NCBI GenBank assembly: GCA_030648615.1
Contig: JAUSHJ010000007.1
Coordinates: 1-45,841, forward strand
Length of the DNA: 45,841 bases
Direction of reading: 5' to 3'
Source of the DNA: Microcaldota archaeon
GTDB lineage: Archaea; Micrarchaeota; Micrarchaeia; Anstonellales; Bilamarchaeaceae
Shown: positions 15,709-23,348 of the stretch, piece by piece
How the letters are laid out: the number at the start of each line of letters is the position of its first letter
Position numbering within the stretch: position 1 is the stretch's first letter
The notes under the pieces: generated by a model
Database searches by the model: none
What the model was told of the DNA's origin: nothing
Seen by the model: the letters and a program-made list of their open reading frames with translations, nothing else
Translations under genes and position numbers: made by a program

Positions 15709-17358
15709 TCACTCCATATCTCCGCCCATGCCAGGTGGCATTCCACCTGGAGGCATTCCACCGGACTTACCTCGGCTGGAAATTATGTCGTCTATTCTTA
15801 GAATCAATCGAGCAGTTTCAGTTGCACTTGCAATTGCCTGTCTCTTTACCTTAGTTGGCTCAAGAACACCCAGTGCCTTCATGTCGCTAGTCTTTCCAGC
15901 GTGAACATCTACACCGTAGTTTTTTCCATCAGCATTCTTGTGTTTGGTTTTAAGAGACACCAAAGTATCAATAGGATCCATACCTGCGTTTTCTGCAAGT
16001 ACTCTTGGAATAGTTTCAAGTGCTTCAGCAAATGCTTGTATTGCCAATTGTTCACGTCCACCGATTTCCATGGCATAGCTCATGAGTTCTTTGCTCAATT
16101 CCATATCTACGCTACCGCCACCTACGACGTACTTGCCTTCTTCCAATGCACTTGACACTGCACCGCGTGCATCGACCACTGCGCGTTCAACTTCGCTTAC
16201 TACATGATCTGTACCACCGCGTACGAAAAGAGTTACGCTCTTAGGATCTTTGCACTTCTCTACAAAAACCATTGCTTCACCAGCAATCTTTCTCTCTTCT
16301 ACGTGGCCTGCGTGACCAAGATCAGTTGAGGCAAGATCTTCAAGACTTGATGCAATTTTAGCACCAGTTGCTCTTGCAAGCTTTTCCATGTCGCTCTTCT
16401 TTACTCTGCGAACTGCTGCAATGCCTTCCTTTGATAAATAATGCTGGGCCAAATCATCAATACCTTTCTGGCAGAATACTACATTAGCACCTGTTTTCTT
16501 CACCTTATCTACCATTTCCCTAAGCATCTTTTCCTCTTGTTTTAGGAATGCTTCCATCTGGTCTGGTGAGGTTATTTCGATTTTTGCATCTGTTTCTGTT
16601 TTCTCGATTTCCAATGCTGCATCTAGCAATGCAATCTTAGCATCTTTAATTGATTTAGCCATGCCAGAGTGAACGATTTCTTTGTCAACAAGAACACCAT
16701 TAATTAAAGTAGTATCCATGACTTCGCCGCCGGCTTTCTTCTCGATTTTTATAAGATCCTGATCTACCACATTCTTGCCATCTTTCTTCTCTGCGACTTG
16801 TTTTATCGCACTAACTACTAACTCGGCAATTTTTCTCTTTTCATCATCAGTACCTATACCTTTCGAACTCATGGAAATTGTTGCGATTTTTCTCAATATT
16901 TCCAGATCTTCGGAAGTTACTTTTTCTGATAACGCATCGAGAACAGTTTCTGCCTTTTTTGCTGCTAATTCATAACCCTTAATTATAGTAGTTGGGTGTA
17001 TGTTTTGATCAAGCATATCATTTGCTTTTTTGAGCAAGTTTCCTGCAATTACTACGCTGGTAGTTGTTCCATCACCGACTTCCTTATCCTGTGTTTTTGC
17101 TATTTCTACCATTAGTTTAGCAGCTGGATGATCTACATTCATCTCTTCCAAAATAGTTGCACCGTCGTTGGTAATTACAATGTCGCCTAGATCGCTAACC
17201 ATCATTTTGTCCATACCTTTTGGACCTAGAGTAGTTTTTATGATATTTGCTACTGCGTAGCCAATTGCTAGATTAACCCTCATGGCATCTCTGCCTATGA
17301 CTCTCTGTGCTCCTTCAGGTAACACATAACCTTGATCTCCTGATACTTGTCTTGCCAT
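15709..17358 (-). CDS. ths: Thermosome subunit (group II chaperonin)
   Basis: 549 aa, full length. ATP-driven folding chamber of archaea. Visible motifs: [12 protein letters not shown] near residue 41, ITNDGATIL near 61, GDGTTTSVV near 97 and a Gly/Met-rich C-terminal tail ending [17 protein letters not shown] precedes ATG. The upstream spacer holds an 11-bp palindrome. A stem-loop follows 2 bases after the stop. It stands as a single-gene unit. Confidence 0.97.
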   Translation of the reverse strand: MARQVSGDQGYVLPEGAQRVIGRDAMRVNLAIGYAVANIIKTTLGPKGMDKMMVSDLGDIVITNDGATILEEMNVDHPAAKLMVEIAKTQDKEVGDGTTTSVVIAGNLLKKANDMLDQNIHPTTIIKGYELAAKKAETVLDALSEKVTSEDLEILRKIATISMSSKGIGTDDEKRKIAELVVSAIKQVAEKKDGKNVVDQDLIKIEKKAGGEVMDTTLINGVLVDKEIVHSGMAKSIKDAKIALLDAALEIEKTETDAKIEITSPDQMEAFLKQEEKMLREMVDKVKKTGANVVFCQKGIDDLAQHYLSKEGIAAVRRVKKSDMEKLARATGAKIASSLEDLASTDLGHAGHVEERKIAGEAMVFVEKCKDPKSVTLFVRGGTDHVVSEVERAVVDARGAVSSALEEGKYVVGGGSVDMELSKELMSYAMEIGGREQLAIQAFAEALETIPRVLAENAGMDPIDTLVSLKTKHKNADGKNYGVDVHAGKTSDMKALGVLEPTKVKRQAIASATETARLILRIDDIISSRGKSGGMPPGGMPPGMGGDME

Positions 17359-17442
17359 ATAATTTCACCTCAATTTTAATATAAAAATTTCAAAAATTAA
17401 TTAGTAGGTAATTATAATTCATTGAAATTCGTTGGTTTTAAT

Positions 17443-17453
17443 CGAAACTTTCG
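17443..17453 (-). promoter_or_regulatory. Palindrome upstream of the thermosome gene
   Basis: CGAAA-C-TTTCG is a perfect 11-bp palindrome about 85 bp upstream of the thermosome start, with AT-rich TATA-like DNA between. It is a candidate operator for a heat-shock regulator, by position only. Confidence 0.3.
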
Positions 17454-17493
17454 CTAAAACATTATAATTAGCTTAAAATTACATACTTACTAT

Positions 17494-17570
17494 GTAGATA
17501 AACGTTTAAAAAAGTAGTTATCTACCTGATTTTTAACTATTTTTGAGCCTTAAACGTAAAAACGTTTAAA
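17494..17570 (+). promoter_or_regulatory. Repeats upstream of VapBC (candidate operator)
   Basis: GTAGATAA (17494-17501) is inverted at 17518-17525. AACGTTTAAA occurs at 17501-17510 and again at 17561-17570, and TTAAACG (17550-17556) is inverted at 17563-17569. ACGTAA motifs continue to 17586. VapBC complexes usually repress their own promoter by binding such palindromes, so this is the likely autoregulatory site. Confidence 0.5.
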
Positions 17571-17603
17571 AACGTAACATACGTAAATAAGTATGGTGAT
17601 CAG

Positions 17604-17825
17604 ATGGTAAGCATAACACTAGCAGTTCCAGAAGAATTAAAGCACGATATGGACCAATTTCCTGATATAAACTGGTCTGCTGTAGCCAGGGAAGCAATAA
17701 AACATAAAGTAGTATTATTAAAAAAATTCAGGGAATTCACAAAGGATAGCACGATGACTGAAGATGATGCATTAAGATTAGGTGCTGAAGTAAGCAGAGC
17801 AGTGGCTAAAAGACATAAGAGTTGA
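17604..17825 (+). CDS. VapB-like antitoxin (first copy)
   Basis: 73 aa. N-terminal ITLAVPEELKHDMDQFPDINWSAVAREAI pattern is a ribbon-helix-helix-type DNA-binding region; the C-terminal half would wrap the toxin. GGTGATC precedes ATG. The toxin gene starts 4 bp after its stop. It is clearly homologous to the antitoxin at 29947-30165. It neutralises the partner nuclease and likely represses the operon. Confidence 0.85.
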   Translation: MVSITLAVPEELKHDMDQFPDINWSAVAREAIKHKVVLLKKFREFTKDSTMTEDDALRLGAEVSRAVAKRHKS

Positions 17826-17829
17826 AATT

Positions 17830-18228
17830 ATGCAGGTTATAATAGATGCAAACGTTCTATTTGCTGCATTAATAAAAGACAGCATTACATTAGAGATAAT
17901 AGTTAATGGAACCGATGAATTCTTTACACCCGAGTATATTTTAGAAGAATTCGATAAACATAAAGAAGAAATTCTTAAAAAAACAAAAAGATCCTCGCAT
18001 GAATTTGAAATTCTTTTTGGATATTTGAAAGAGAGAATATCGATAGTACCAAAAGACGAATATATCGAAAAATTAAACTTTGCGGAGAGTGTTTCTCCTG
18101 ATATAAAAGATGCCCCTTATATTGCCCTTACATTAAAACTAAAAATACCTATTTGGAGCAATGATAAAGACCTTAAGGAAAAACAAAACACTGTAAAAGT
18201 GTTTAGTACAAAGGATATCCTAAGCTGA
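17830..18228 (+). CDS. VapC-like PIN-domain toxin (first copy)
   Basis: 132 aa. PIN-domain ribonuclease: Asp6 (VIIDANVLFAAL), Glu39/40 (ILEEF), Asp94 (IKDAPYIAL) and Asp112 (PIWSNDKDL) form the expected acidic, metal-binding site. VapC toxins cut tRNA or rRNA. The four acids are present, so it looks active. It lies 17 bp upstream of the SRP54 gene, in the same direction, so read-through into srp54 is possible. Confidence 0.88.
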   Translation: MQVIIDANVLFAALIKDSITLEIIVNGTDEFFTPEYILEEFDKHKEEILKKTKRSSHEFEILFGYLKERISIVPKDEYIEKLNFAESVSPDIKDAPYIALTLKLKIPIWSNDKDLKEKQNTVKVFSTKDILS

Positions 18229-18245
18229 TTTTCGGTGAAAAAATT

Positions 18246-21200
18246 ATGGATCTAGGACAAAAACTGCGTGAAGCACTGGCAAAATTAACTAATCGACCTT
18301 ACGTCGACGAAGAGTCAGTTAAAGCACTTATCAAAGATTTGCAGAGAATATTCATTGCAAGCGATGTCAGTGTAAAGCTGGTTTTACAACTTTCAAAAAA
18401 TATAGAAAAACGAGCGTTAGAAAACAAAAAACTCGAGGCATTAAGCCTTCGAGAGCATGTGCTCAAAGTGGTCTACGATGAGCTAGTCAAGCTGATGGGC
18501 GAAACGTACCAGCCGAGAATGGATAAGCACAAAGTTCTTCTTTGTGGACTCTTTGGTTCTGGAAAATGTGTTCATCCGGACACACGAATACCATTAGGAG
18601 ACGGTTCTTCTCCAAAAATATCAGAGCTATATGATTCCTTGAGCAATGAGCAAGAAGATATTGAAGGTGGTCATATCAAAAAAATAGATCGAACCGTTTT
18701 CGCTTTCGATCCGGATACATTAAAAATTAAAAAAACTAAAAGTAGCGTGATATGGAAATTGAAAAAGACCGAAAATCTGTATAAAATTAGTGTTGATAAC
18801 GGAGGTGACGATTCGATAACCGTGACTCCTGAACACCCGTTTTTCGTACTGGAAAAAGGAACGATACTACAAAAAAGGGCAGATGAAATAAATCCTGGAA
18901 ACAGTATCGCATTGCCCAGAATTATCCCAATAGATGAAAAGGAATTTGTCATGTCGGTCATAGATAAACTACCTGCTACGGCAAGAATAATCAATAACGT
19001 ACTTGCAAATAATATTAAAAAGTTTTTAATAAAAAAATTCGGAAGCTTACAAACTGCAATAATACGCTTAGAGGTTAAACGTCCATATTGTCAGATCACG
19101 GCAGAATTAAAACGTGGAGAGGTAGACGCCACCATAATAACAAAATGTATGTATGAAAATTTTGAATACATGCCAGAAGGAAATTTAATGATTGTCGGCT
19201 ACGGAGCCAGACAAATAAGGTTCCCACTAATTTTTAATGAAGAATTTGCAGAACTTCTAGGTTATATCTATGGTGATGGAAACATAGATAAAAACGTAAT
19301 TCACATTACCAACGAAGACGAGGAAATAGTAAATAGAATCACATGTTTATCTCAGCAATTATTCGACATAACTCCAACGCAGATATTGGATAAACGAAGT
19401 AAAATAAGGTTACATCGAATTTCGATAGCATCTAAATTAATAGTTCATTTGATTTGCTCTATTTTTGACATACCACGGGGTAAAAAAAGCAACATAATGA
19501 CATTGACGCCAGAAATCATGAGTTCTCCGAAGCCCGTAACGGCAAAGCTTCTAAGAGCTTATTTTGATTGTGACGGATATGTTGAATCAGGAACAAGGCA
19601 CATAGAATTTTGCACGGCTAGCAAAATTTTTGCATATCAGTTACGCGTATTATTGCTCAAACATCAAATTAGCTCCGGTTATTCTGTTAAATATACCAAT
19701 GAAGTCCCTTATTATCGAGTGTTTTTAAGAGGCAACGAAACGGAGCTCTTTGAAAAAGAAATAGGTTCAATTGTTCCAAAGAAAAAGGATCGACTAAGCA
19801 AACTTAGTGCAATCGGTGAAGGACAAACTGAGGGAAAATTGGAAAACTTAGAAGTAGGTAATTTGCTAAAAAACGTAAGGGAATATTATGGTGGAACTAT
19901 AGGCGAAATGCAGAACTACGTTTCCTCTTATGGTATTTATGAGCAAAGGGGAAAAATTTCCAGAACGTCACTTAGAAAGTTCCTAGAGCACATTAAGAAA
20001 ATCAATAAATCAACAAACAAAGTAATGTTGGATTGTCTAAAACCAGTTTCTAGAAATGAACTTAGACAAAAATGGGGCAATGGATGGTTTAATGCAACAT
20101 CTTCGAGATTAGAGCAAATGGGCTACCTAGCAAGTAATGAAGGTACGATACAAATAACTGAAAATGGCAAACAATTATTAGAATATAACGCTTGCTTTAA
20201 CCCAAACAATATCGCTTCGCTAGAACTACTTGCAGAATCAGATATCAACTGGGGTAAAGTTGCTAAAATAGAACTAGATGAAACGACTGATTATGTATAT
20301 GACTTAACAGTTGATAATTACCACAATTTCGTAGCCAATGGAATAATAGTGCATAATACTACTTCTGTCGCAAAACTAGCTCATTTTTACAAAACCAGAG
20401 GGTTAAGTGTAGGTGTAATAGCAGCAGACATCGACAGACCTGCAGCACAGGAACAGCTAGAGCAACTGGCAAAAAAAGTGAATGCTGCGTTTTATACAAT
20501 TAAAGGAGAAAAAAATGCGCACAAGATTGTTGCGCAGGCACTGAAGCAAACAAAGGAAGACGTGATCATAGTAGATAGCGCAGGAAGAAGCGCATTTGAT
20601 AGTGAACTGGCTAATGAATTAAAAGCAATATGCAATGAACTTAAACCAGATGAAACGTACCTTGTTCTTAATGCAGATATAGGTCAAGTCGCAGGAAAAC
20701 AAGCTGAAGAGTTCAACAAAATAAATCCACTAAGCGGAGTCATTGTAACAAAAATGGATGGTTCTGGTAAAGGTGGTGGGGCACTAAGTGCTGTTGGAGC
20801 CACTGGCACGAAAATCGCATTTATTGGAACAGGGGAAAAGATAGACGATTTTGAGATTTATAATGCTGAAAAATTTGTTGGTAGATTACTAGGAGTACCA
20901 GACATTGCAGCACTGGTAGAAAAAGTACAAAAAATTGCTGAAACCGAAGACCTAAAAAAATTAGAAACTGAAGAATTCACAATACAGACGTTCTATGACC
21001 AATTAAAAGCGGCAAAAAAACTTGGACCTCTCAGCAGCGTGTTGGGCATGCTCGGAGCAGTAGATATGCCTAAGGAAATGGTCCAACAAAGCGAAGGAAA
21101 ACTGAAAAAATTCGAATCGATAATAAATTCCATGACTAAGGCTGAAAAAAAAGATGCTAGCTTATTGAGAAAAAGTAGTTCAAGAATAGAAAGAATTGCA

Positions 21201-21356
21201 AAAGGTTCTGGTACGAGTGATAAAGAAGTACGAGAATTTTTATCTCAATTCGAGAAAATGGAAAAAATGATGGGAATGTTTAAACATAATAGGGGTTTCC
21301 GTTCAAAAATGGAAAAGATGCTGAAAGGCGGTAAGTTGAATCTACCAGGGATGTGA
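18246..21356 (+). CDS. srp54: SRP54 signal recognition particle GTPase carrying an intein
   Basis: 1036 codons. Host parts are residues 1-107 and 705-1036, giving a 439-aa SRP54, the usual archaeal size. SRP54 binds signal peptides and 7S RNA and docks on FtsY. N domain to about 95; P-loop GLFGSGK|TTS is split by the intein; DSAGR and TKMDGSGKGGG follow; the Met-rich M domain ends the protein (MEKMMGMF, KMLKGG). GGTGAA precedes ATG. GTP binding requires splicing. The DUF1460 gene starts at the next base after the stop. Confidence 0.96.
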   Translation: MDLGQKLREALAKLTNRPYVDEESVKALIKDLQRIFIASDVSVKLVLQLSKNIEKRALENKKLEALSLREHVLKVVYDELVKLMGETYQPRMDKHKVLLCGLFGSGKCVHPDTRIPLGDGSSPKISELYDSLSNEQEDIEGGHIKKIDRTVFAFDPDTLKIKKTKSSVIWKLKKTENLYKISVDNGGDDSITVTPEHPFFVLEKGTILQKRADEINPGNSIALPRIIPIDEKEFVMSVIDKLPATARIINNVLANNIKKFLIKKFGSLQTAIIRLEVKRPYCQITAELKRGEVDATIITKCMYENFEYMPEGNLMIVGYGARQIRFPLIFNEEFAELLGYIYGDGNIDKNVIHITNEDEEIVNRITCLSQQLFDITPTQILDKRSKIRLHRISIASKLIVHLICSIFDIPRGKKSNIMTLTPEIMSSPKPVTAKLLRAYFDCDGYVESGTRHIEFCTASKIFAYQLRVLLLKHQISSGYSVKYTNEVPYYRVFLRGNETELFEKEIGSIVPKKKDRLSKLSAIGEGQTEGKLENLEVGNLLKNVREYYGGTIGEMQNYVSSYGIYEQRGKISRTSLRKFLEHIKKINKSTNKVMLDCLKPVSRNELRQKWGNGWFNATSSRLEQMGYLASNEGTIQITENGKQLLEYNACFNPNNIASLELLAESDINWGKVAKIELDETTDYVYDLTVDNYHNFVANGIIVHNTTSVAKLAHFYKTRGLSVGVIAADIDRPAAQEQLEQLAKKVNAAFYTIKGEKNAHKIVAQALKQTKEDVIIVDSAGRSAFDSELANELKAICNELKPDETYLVLNADIGQVAGKQAEEFNKINPLSGVIVTKMDGSGKGGGALSAVGATGTKIAFIGTGEKIDDFEIYNAEKFVGRLLGVPDIAALVEKVQKIAETEDLKKLETEEFTIQTFYDQLKAAKKLGPLSSVLGMLGAVDMPKEMVQQSEGKLKKFESIINSMTKAEKKDASLLRKSSSRIERIAKGSGTSDKEVREFLSQFEKMEKMMGMFKHNRGFRSKMEKMLKGGKLNLPGM
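18567..20357 (+). mobile_element. Intein inside the SRP54 P-loop with LAGLIDADG endonuclease
   Basis: Residues 108-704 (597 aa). Block A starts with Cys108 (CVHPDTRIPL). Block B is VTPEHPFFV near 197. LAGLIDADG motifs are LLGYIYGDGNID near 338 and LLRAYFDCDGYVES near 433. Block F/G is YDLTVDNYHNFVANGIIVHN, ending His703-Asn704, with Thr705 as the +1 residue. All splicing residues are present. A ~110-residue helical region (about 540-650) between endonuclease and block F looks like an extra DNA-binding domain. Insertion at the invariant Gly-Lys/Thr of the GTPase is typical intein target choice. Confidence 0.93.
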
Positions 21357-22127
21357 ATGATCTTATTTCAGATGCAAATCTTATCATTAGAAAAAAGAAT
21401 TCTACCCGGAACTACTCCTGTCAAGGTGGGTTTTGAGACAAAAGAAAATCTAGGCACCAGAACACGACAGGACATTGACAGACTAATAGAACAAGCAAAG
21501 CAGATTGTTGACATGGGCGAACGAGTGGCGTACCTGGCAGAACAATTTATAGGAACCAGATTTGGGGATAAAACACTTGGTGGAGGCCCTGGTAAAAAAG
21601 AAGTGTTCATAGTGAATCTTGAAAGGATGGATTGCGTAACTGCCGTGGAGACATTCGTTGCCATGGCCAATGCCAAAGATTACAATGATTTTCTAAAGAA
21701 ACTGCAAGGGATCAGATACAAAGACGGCAGTGTATCTTGGGAAAGCAGAAACCACTACTCTTCTGCATGGATAAGAGAAAACCAGAGATATGTCAGCAAC
21801 GTAACCGCAATATGGGGCGGCATTCCCTTCGATAAAACACTGGATATCGTGAAAGGAGTTCCCACGGTACGGGTGCACGGGCAGTATATTCCAAGAAACA
21901 ATCTAGACAAGGCATTGAACGAAATGAAAGATGGTGACATAATATTTTTTACAGTGAGCAATTCTAATCTTGATGTTGGCCATAGTGTGATTGTAAAGAT
22001 AAGAGATAATGGAGTAAAGATACTTCATGCATCTAGAGAGAAAGGCAAACTTATCGAAGTGGATCTTGTGGATTATCTCAACAGAGTGCATAGATTCACT
22101 GGCATAATTGTTGTAAGACCTCAATGA
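21357..22127 (+). CDS. DUF1460 family (NlpC/P60-like amidase fold) protein
   Basis: 256 aa. It matches the DUF1460 pattern: FIGTRFGDKTLGGGPGKKE, ERMDCVTAVETFVAMA with candidate nucleophile Cys93, IRYKDG...SRNHY, and DVGHSVIV with His209. Bacterial members are linked to murein peptide or amide hydrolysis. No signal peptide is evident, so it appears cytoplasmic here unless exported otherwise. ATG directly follows the SRP54 stop. An archaeon without murein makes the substrate unclear; gene transfer from bacteria is likely. Confidence 0.8.
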   Translation: MILFQMQILSLEKRILPGTTPVKVGFETKENLGTRTRQDIDRLIEQAKQIVDMGERVAYLAEQFIGTRFGDKTLGGGPGKKEVFIVNLERMDCVTAVETFVAMANAKDYNDFLKKLQGIRYKDGSVSWESRNHYSSAWIRENQRYVSNVTAIWGGIPFDKTLDIVKGVPTVRVHGQYIPRNNLDKALNEMKDGDIIFFTVSNSNLDVGHSVIVKIRDNGVKILHASREKGKLIEVDLVDYLNRVHRFTGIIVVRPQ

Positions 22128-22154
22128 AAGAGAGTAAGCTGAATATTACTAGGA

Positions 22155-22202
22155 TGTTACTAGGATGTAACTAGACCTAAAACTCGAAACTGAAGACAGT
22201 TG
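22155..22202. repeat. A-rich dispersed intergenic repeat, copy 4
   Basis: TTACTAGGATG occurs twice in a row at 22146-22166, then AACTAGACCTAAAACTCGAAACTGAAGACAG, resembling the tracts at 15620 and 41461. It lies between the DUF1460 gene and the 3' end of the RNase P RNA. Confidence 0.4.
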
Positions 22203-22203
22203 G

Positions 22204-22410
22204 AATGAAGGGCATAGTCTGTCTTATGTAGTTAGGAGACATTGGACTTAGCGGCGCAAAGGCCTTGCACGCTCATTAATGCCAGGATGATACGTTTCAA
22301 CTGCAAGCAGTATCGTTTCTATTCCATCCGTTGCCCCTTAGAGGCGTGACACCTATGCGTGGACAGAACTTCCTCACTGGACGAGCCAGCGTGATCTCCT
22401 GCCCCTCATT
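22204..22410 (-). ncRNA. rnpB: RNase P RNA (compact)
   Basis: About 207 nt. P1: the terminal 11 nt at 22400-22410 and 22204-22214 pair fully (one G-U). The conserved 5' core GAGGAAGUUCUGUCCAC is present. P4 forms between AGUUCUGUC and GACAGACU near the 3' end with a single bulged U, the hallmark of RNase P. An internal GAAUAGAAACGAUAC block matches the conserved specificity-domain region. It is shorter than most archaeal RNAs. It is convergent with the DUF1460 gene. It processes 5' leaders of tRNAs such as the pair downstream. Confidence 0.85.
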
Positions 22411-22467
22411 CACAGATATAACTATGTTACAAAAAGAATAAAAATCGATGCTCAGTAAAGATAAATT

Positions 22468-22773
22468 ATGAGTAATGAACCTATTGAGTTTGGAGATTTT
22501 AATAACAAATTTATATCTTGTGATTCGAAAGCATGCAAACTATTTAAATCACTGGACGAAGTACGTAAATCATACGATAAAGGAGAGATAATGCACATCC
22601 GAATCATTGCAAATACTCCACCAAAAGGTGACTGGTTAGTTAACCTAAATGATGCAAAATTTGAGAAAAATCCATTTGGAAAAAACGTACTAAAAGTTCC
22701 TGAAACTGCAGTTCAACAATATCGAGAAGAAAGTGTAAATACCACGAACAAAGGAAAAGTGAAAATTGTATGA
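22468..22773 (+). CDS. Hypothetical small protein
   Basis: 101 aa, soluble. Two cysteines near residues 18 and 23 (SCDSKACK) and a beta-rich middle (IMHIRIIANTPP..GDWLVNL). No clear ribosome binding site; AT-rich DNA just upstream could serve a leaderless mRNA and also the divergent RNase P RNA. No family recognised. It ends just before two tRNA genes. Confidence 0.55.
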   Translation: MSNEPIEFGDFNNKFISCDSKACKLFKSLDEVRKSYDKGEIMHIRIIANTPPKGDWLVNLNDAKFEKNPFGKNVLKVPETAVQQYREESVNTTNKGKVKIV

Positions 22774-22859
22774 AAACTAACTTAATCCGTCAGTTTTATA
22801 TTAACTTCTTCTAAGAAATATCTTATATGCCACGGTAGCTCAGTTGGTAGAGCACACCT

Positions 22860-22899
22860 GTTTCTTTTAGATCTTTTTCTCCTAAAAGAATCTGTGAAG
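22860..22899 (+). other. Proposed tRNA-Phe intron 1
   Basis: 40 nt lying on the 5' side of the anticodon loop. It contains a perfect 9-bp hairpin (TTCTTTTAG/CTAAAAGAA). Placement 5' of the anticodon is non-canonical; the usual archaeal site is 37/38. Confidence 0.5.
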
Positions 22900-22907
22900 C
22901 TGAAGAA

Positions 22908-22924
22908 TTTTCCAACTTAGAGAC
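22908..22924 (+). other. Proposed tRNA-Phe intron 2
   Basis: 17 nt between positions 39 and 40 of the mature tRNA. Removal is needed to pair 31 with 39. Short but within the range reported for archaeal tRNA introns. Confidence 0.45.
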
Positions 22925-23002
22925 GGTGGGGTCGCTTGTTCAAATCAGGCCCGTGGCATTGTGCCGAGGTAGCCCAGCTTGGTTTAGAGCGCCAGACTCA
23001 TA

Positions 23003-23056
23003 TGCGCAGCATTTTGAGTTATGAGACGAAAGTCAATGATAAATTTGCTCTGAGCA
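23003..23056 (+). other. tRNA-Met canonical intron (37/38)
   Basis: 54 nt directly after CAT-A, the normal archaeal intron position, flanked by exons that pair as CCAGA/TCTGG. Confidence 0.75.
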
Positions 23057-23078
23057 ATCTGGAGGCCGCGTGTTCAAA

Positions 23079-23180
23079 GCACCGTTTTTGACTTCTATTA
23101 AACTTATGGGAAAAACGGTTGTCCAAAAACCCTTGAGTATCGACAAATAAACTCGAAACTATGGATTGGGATAATGGAAA
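23079..23180 (+). other. tRNA-Met T-loop intron
   Basis: About 102 nt inside the T-loop. Boundaries slide over AAA on both sides (23076-23177 to 23079-23180). It contains CCGTTTTT...AAAAACGG, an 8-bp hairpin, and an ACTCGAAACT tract like the dispersed repeats. Without its removal there is no 3' T stem or acceptor strand. Confidence 0.7.
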
Positions 23181-23193
23181 TCACGCCCTCGGC

Positions 23194-23300
23194 ATTTTGT
23201 TTACAAAATTAATTGAAATATATAATTTCAAATATCTCGAAATAAGAATTTCTCGATGACGATTCTTGTCGCTGAACGGCAAGATTTCGGCATTTTTTAT
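23194..23300. repeat. Stem-loop array after tRNA-Met
   Basis: Stems: 23194-23200/23203-23209, 23213-23219/23225-23231, 23239-23243/23248-23252 (imperfect outside) and 23264-23271/23277-23284 (one T-G pair). The last, CTTGTCG...CGGCAAG, is followed by a T-rich run at 23292-23298 and could end the tRNA transcript. CGGCATTTT occurs both at 23190 and 23288. The rest of the spacer to 23348 shows nothing else. Confidence 0.65.
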
Positions 23301-23348
23301 TCACAAAATAATGACTATTGAGCTAATTCGATATTTTATTTTTAAAAA

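Larger units (their letters stand above)
22829..22957 (+). tRNA. tRNA-Phe(GAA), apparently with two introns
   Basis: Acceptor arms GCCACGG (22829-22835) and CCGTGGC (22951-22957), D arm GCTC/GAGC, T arm GCTTG-TTCAAAT-CAGGC are all clear. Between CACCT (22855-22859) and GGTG (22925-22928) lie 65 nt. Removing 22860-22899 and 22908-22924 leaves CACCT-CTGAAGA-AGGTG, a perfect anticodon arm with GAA, and a 73-nt tRNA including the following A. The acceptor and D arm match archaeal tRNA-Phe. Exact splice sites are uncertain by a few bases. Confidence 0.72.
22963..23193 (+). tRNA. tRNA-Met(CAT), elongator type, with two introns
   Basis: Acceptor arms GCCGAGG (22963-22969) and CCTCGGC (23187-23193). 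Anticodon arm CCAGA-CTCATAA-TCTGG is rebuilt after removing 23003-23056. T arm GCGTG-TTCAAAT-CACGC is rebuilt only after removing ~102 nt at about 23079-23180. The mature RNA is 75 nt plus A, with A37/A38. The GCTTGGTTTAGAGC D region matches archaeal elongator Met; an Ile2 tRNA (modified CAT) is the alternative. One C-A mismatch in the D stem. Confidence 0.8.

Noticed and set aside
22204-22410. SRP 7S RNA
   Set aside because: No SRP helix 8 pattern; P1, P4 with bulged U and GAGGAAGU core point to RNase P.
22829-22957. tRNA-Glu or tRNA-Lys reading of the first tRNA
   Set aside because: TTC or CTT in the 5' part gives a non-purine at 37 and no proper anticodon stem.
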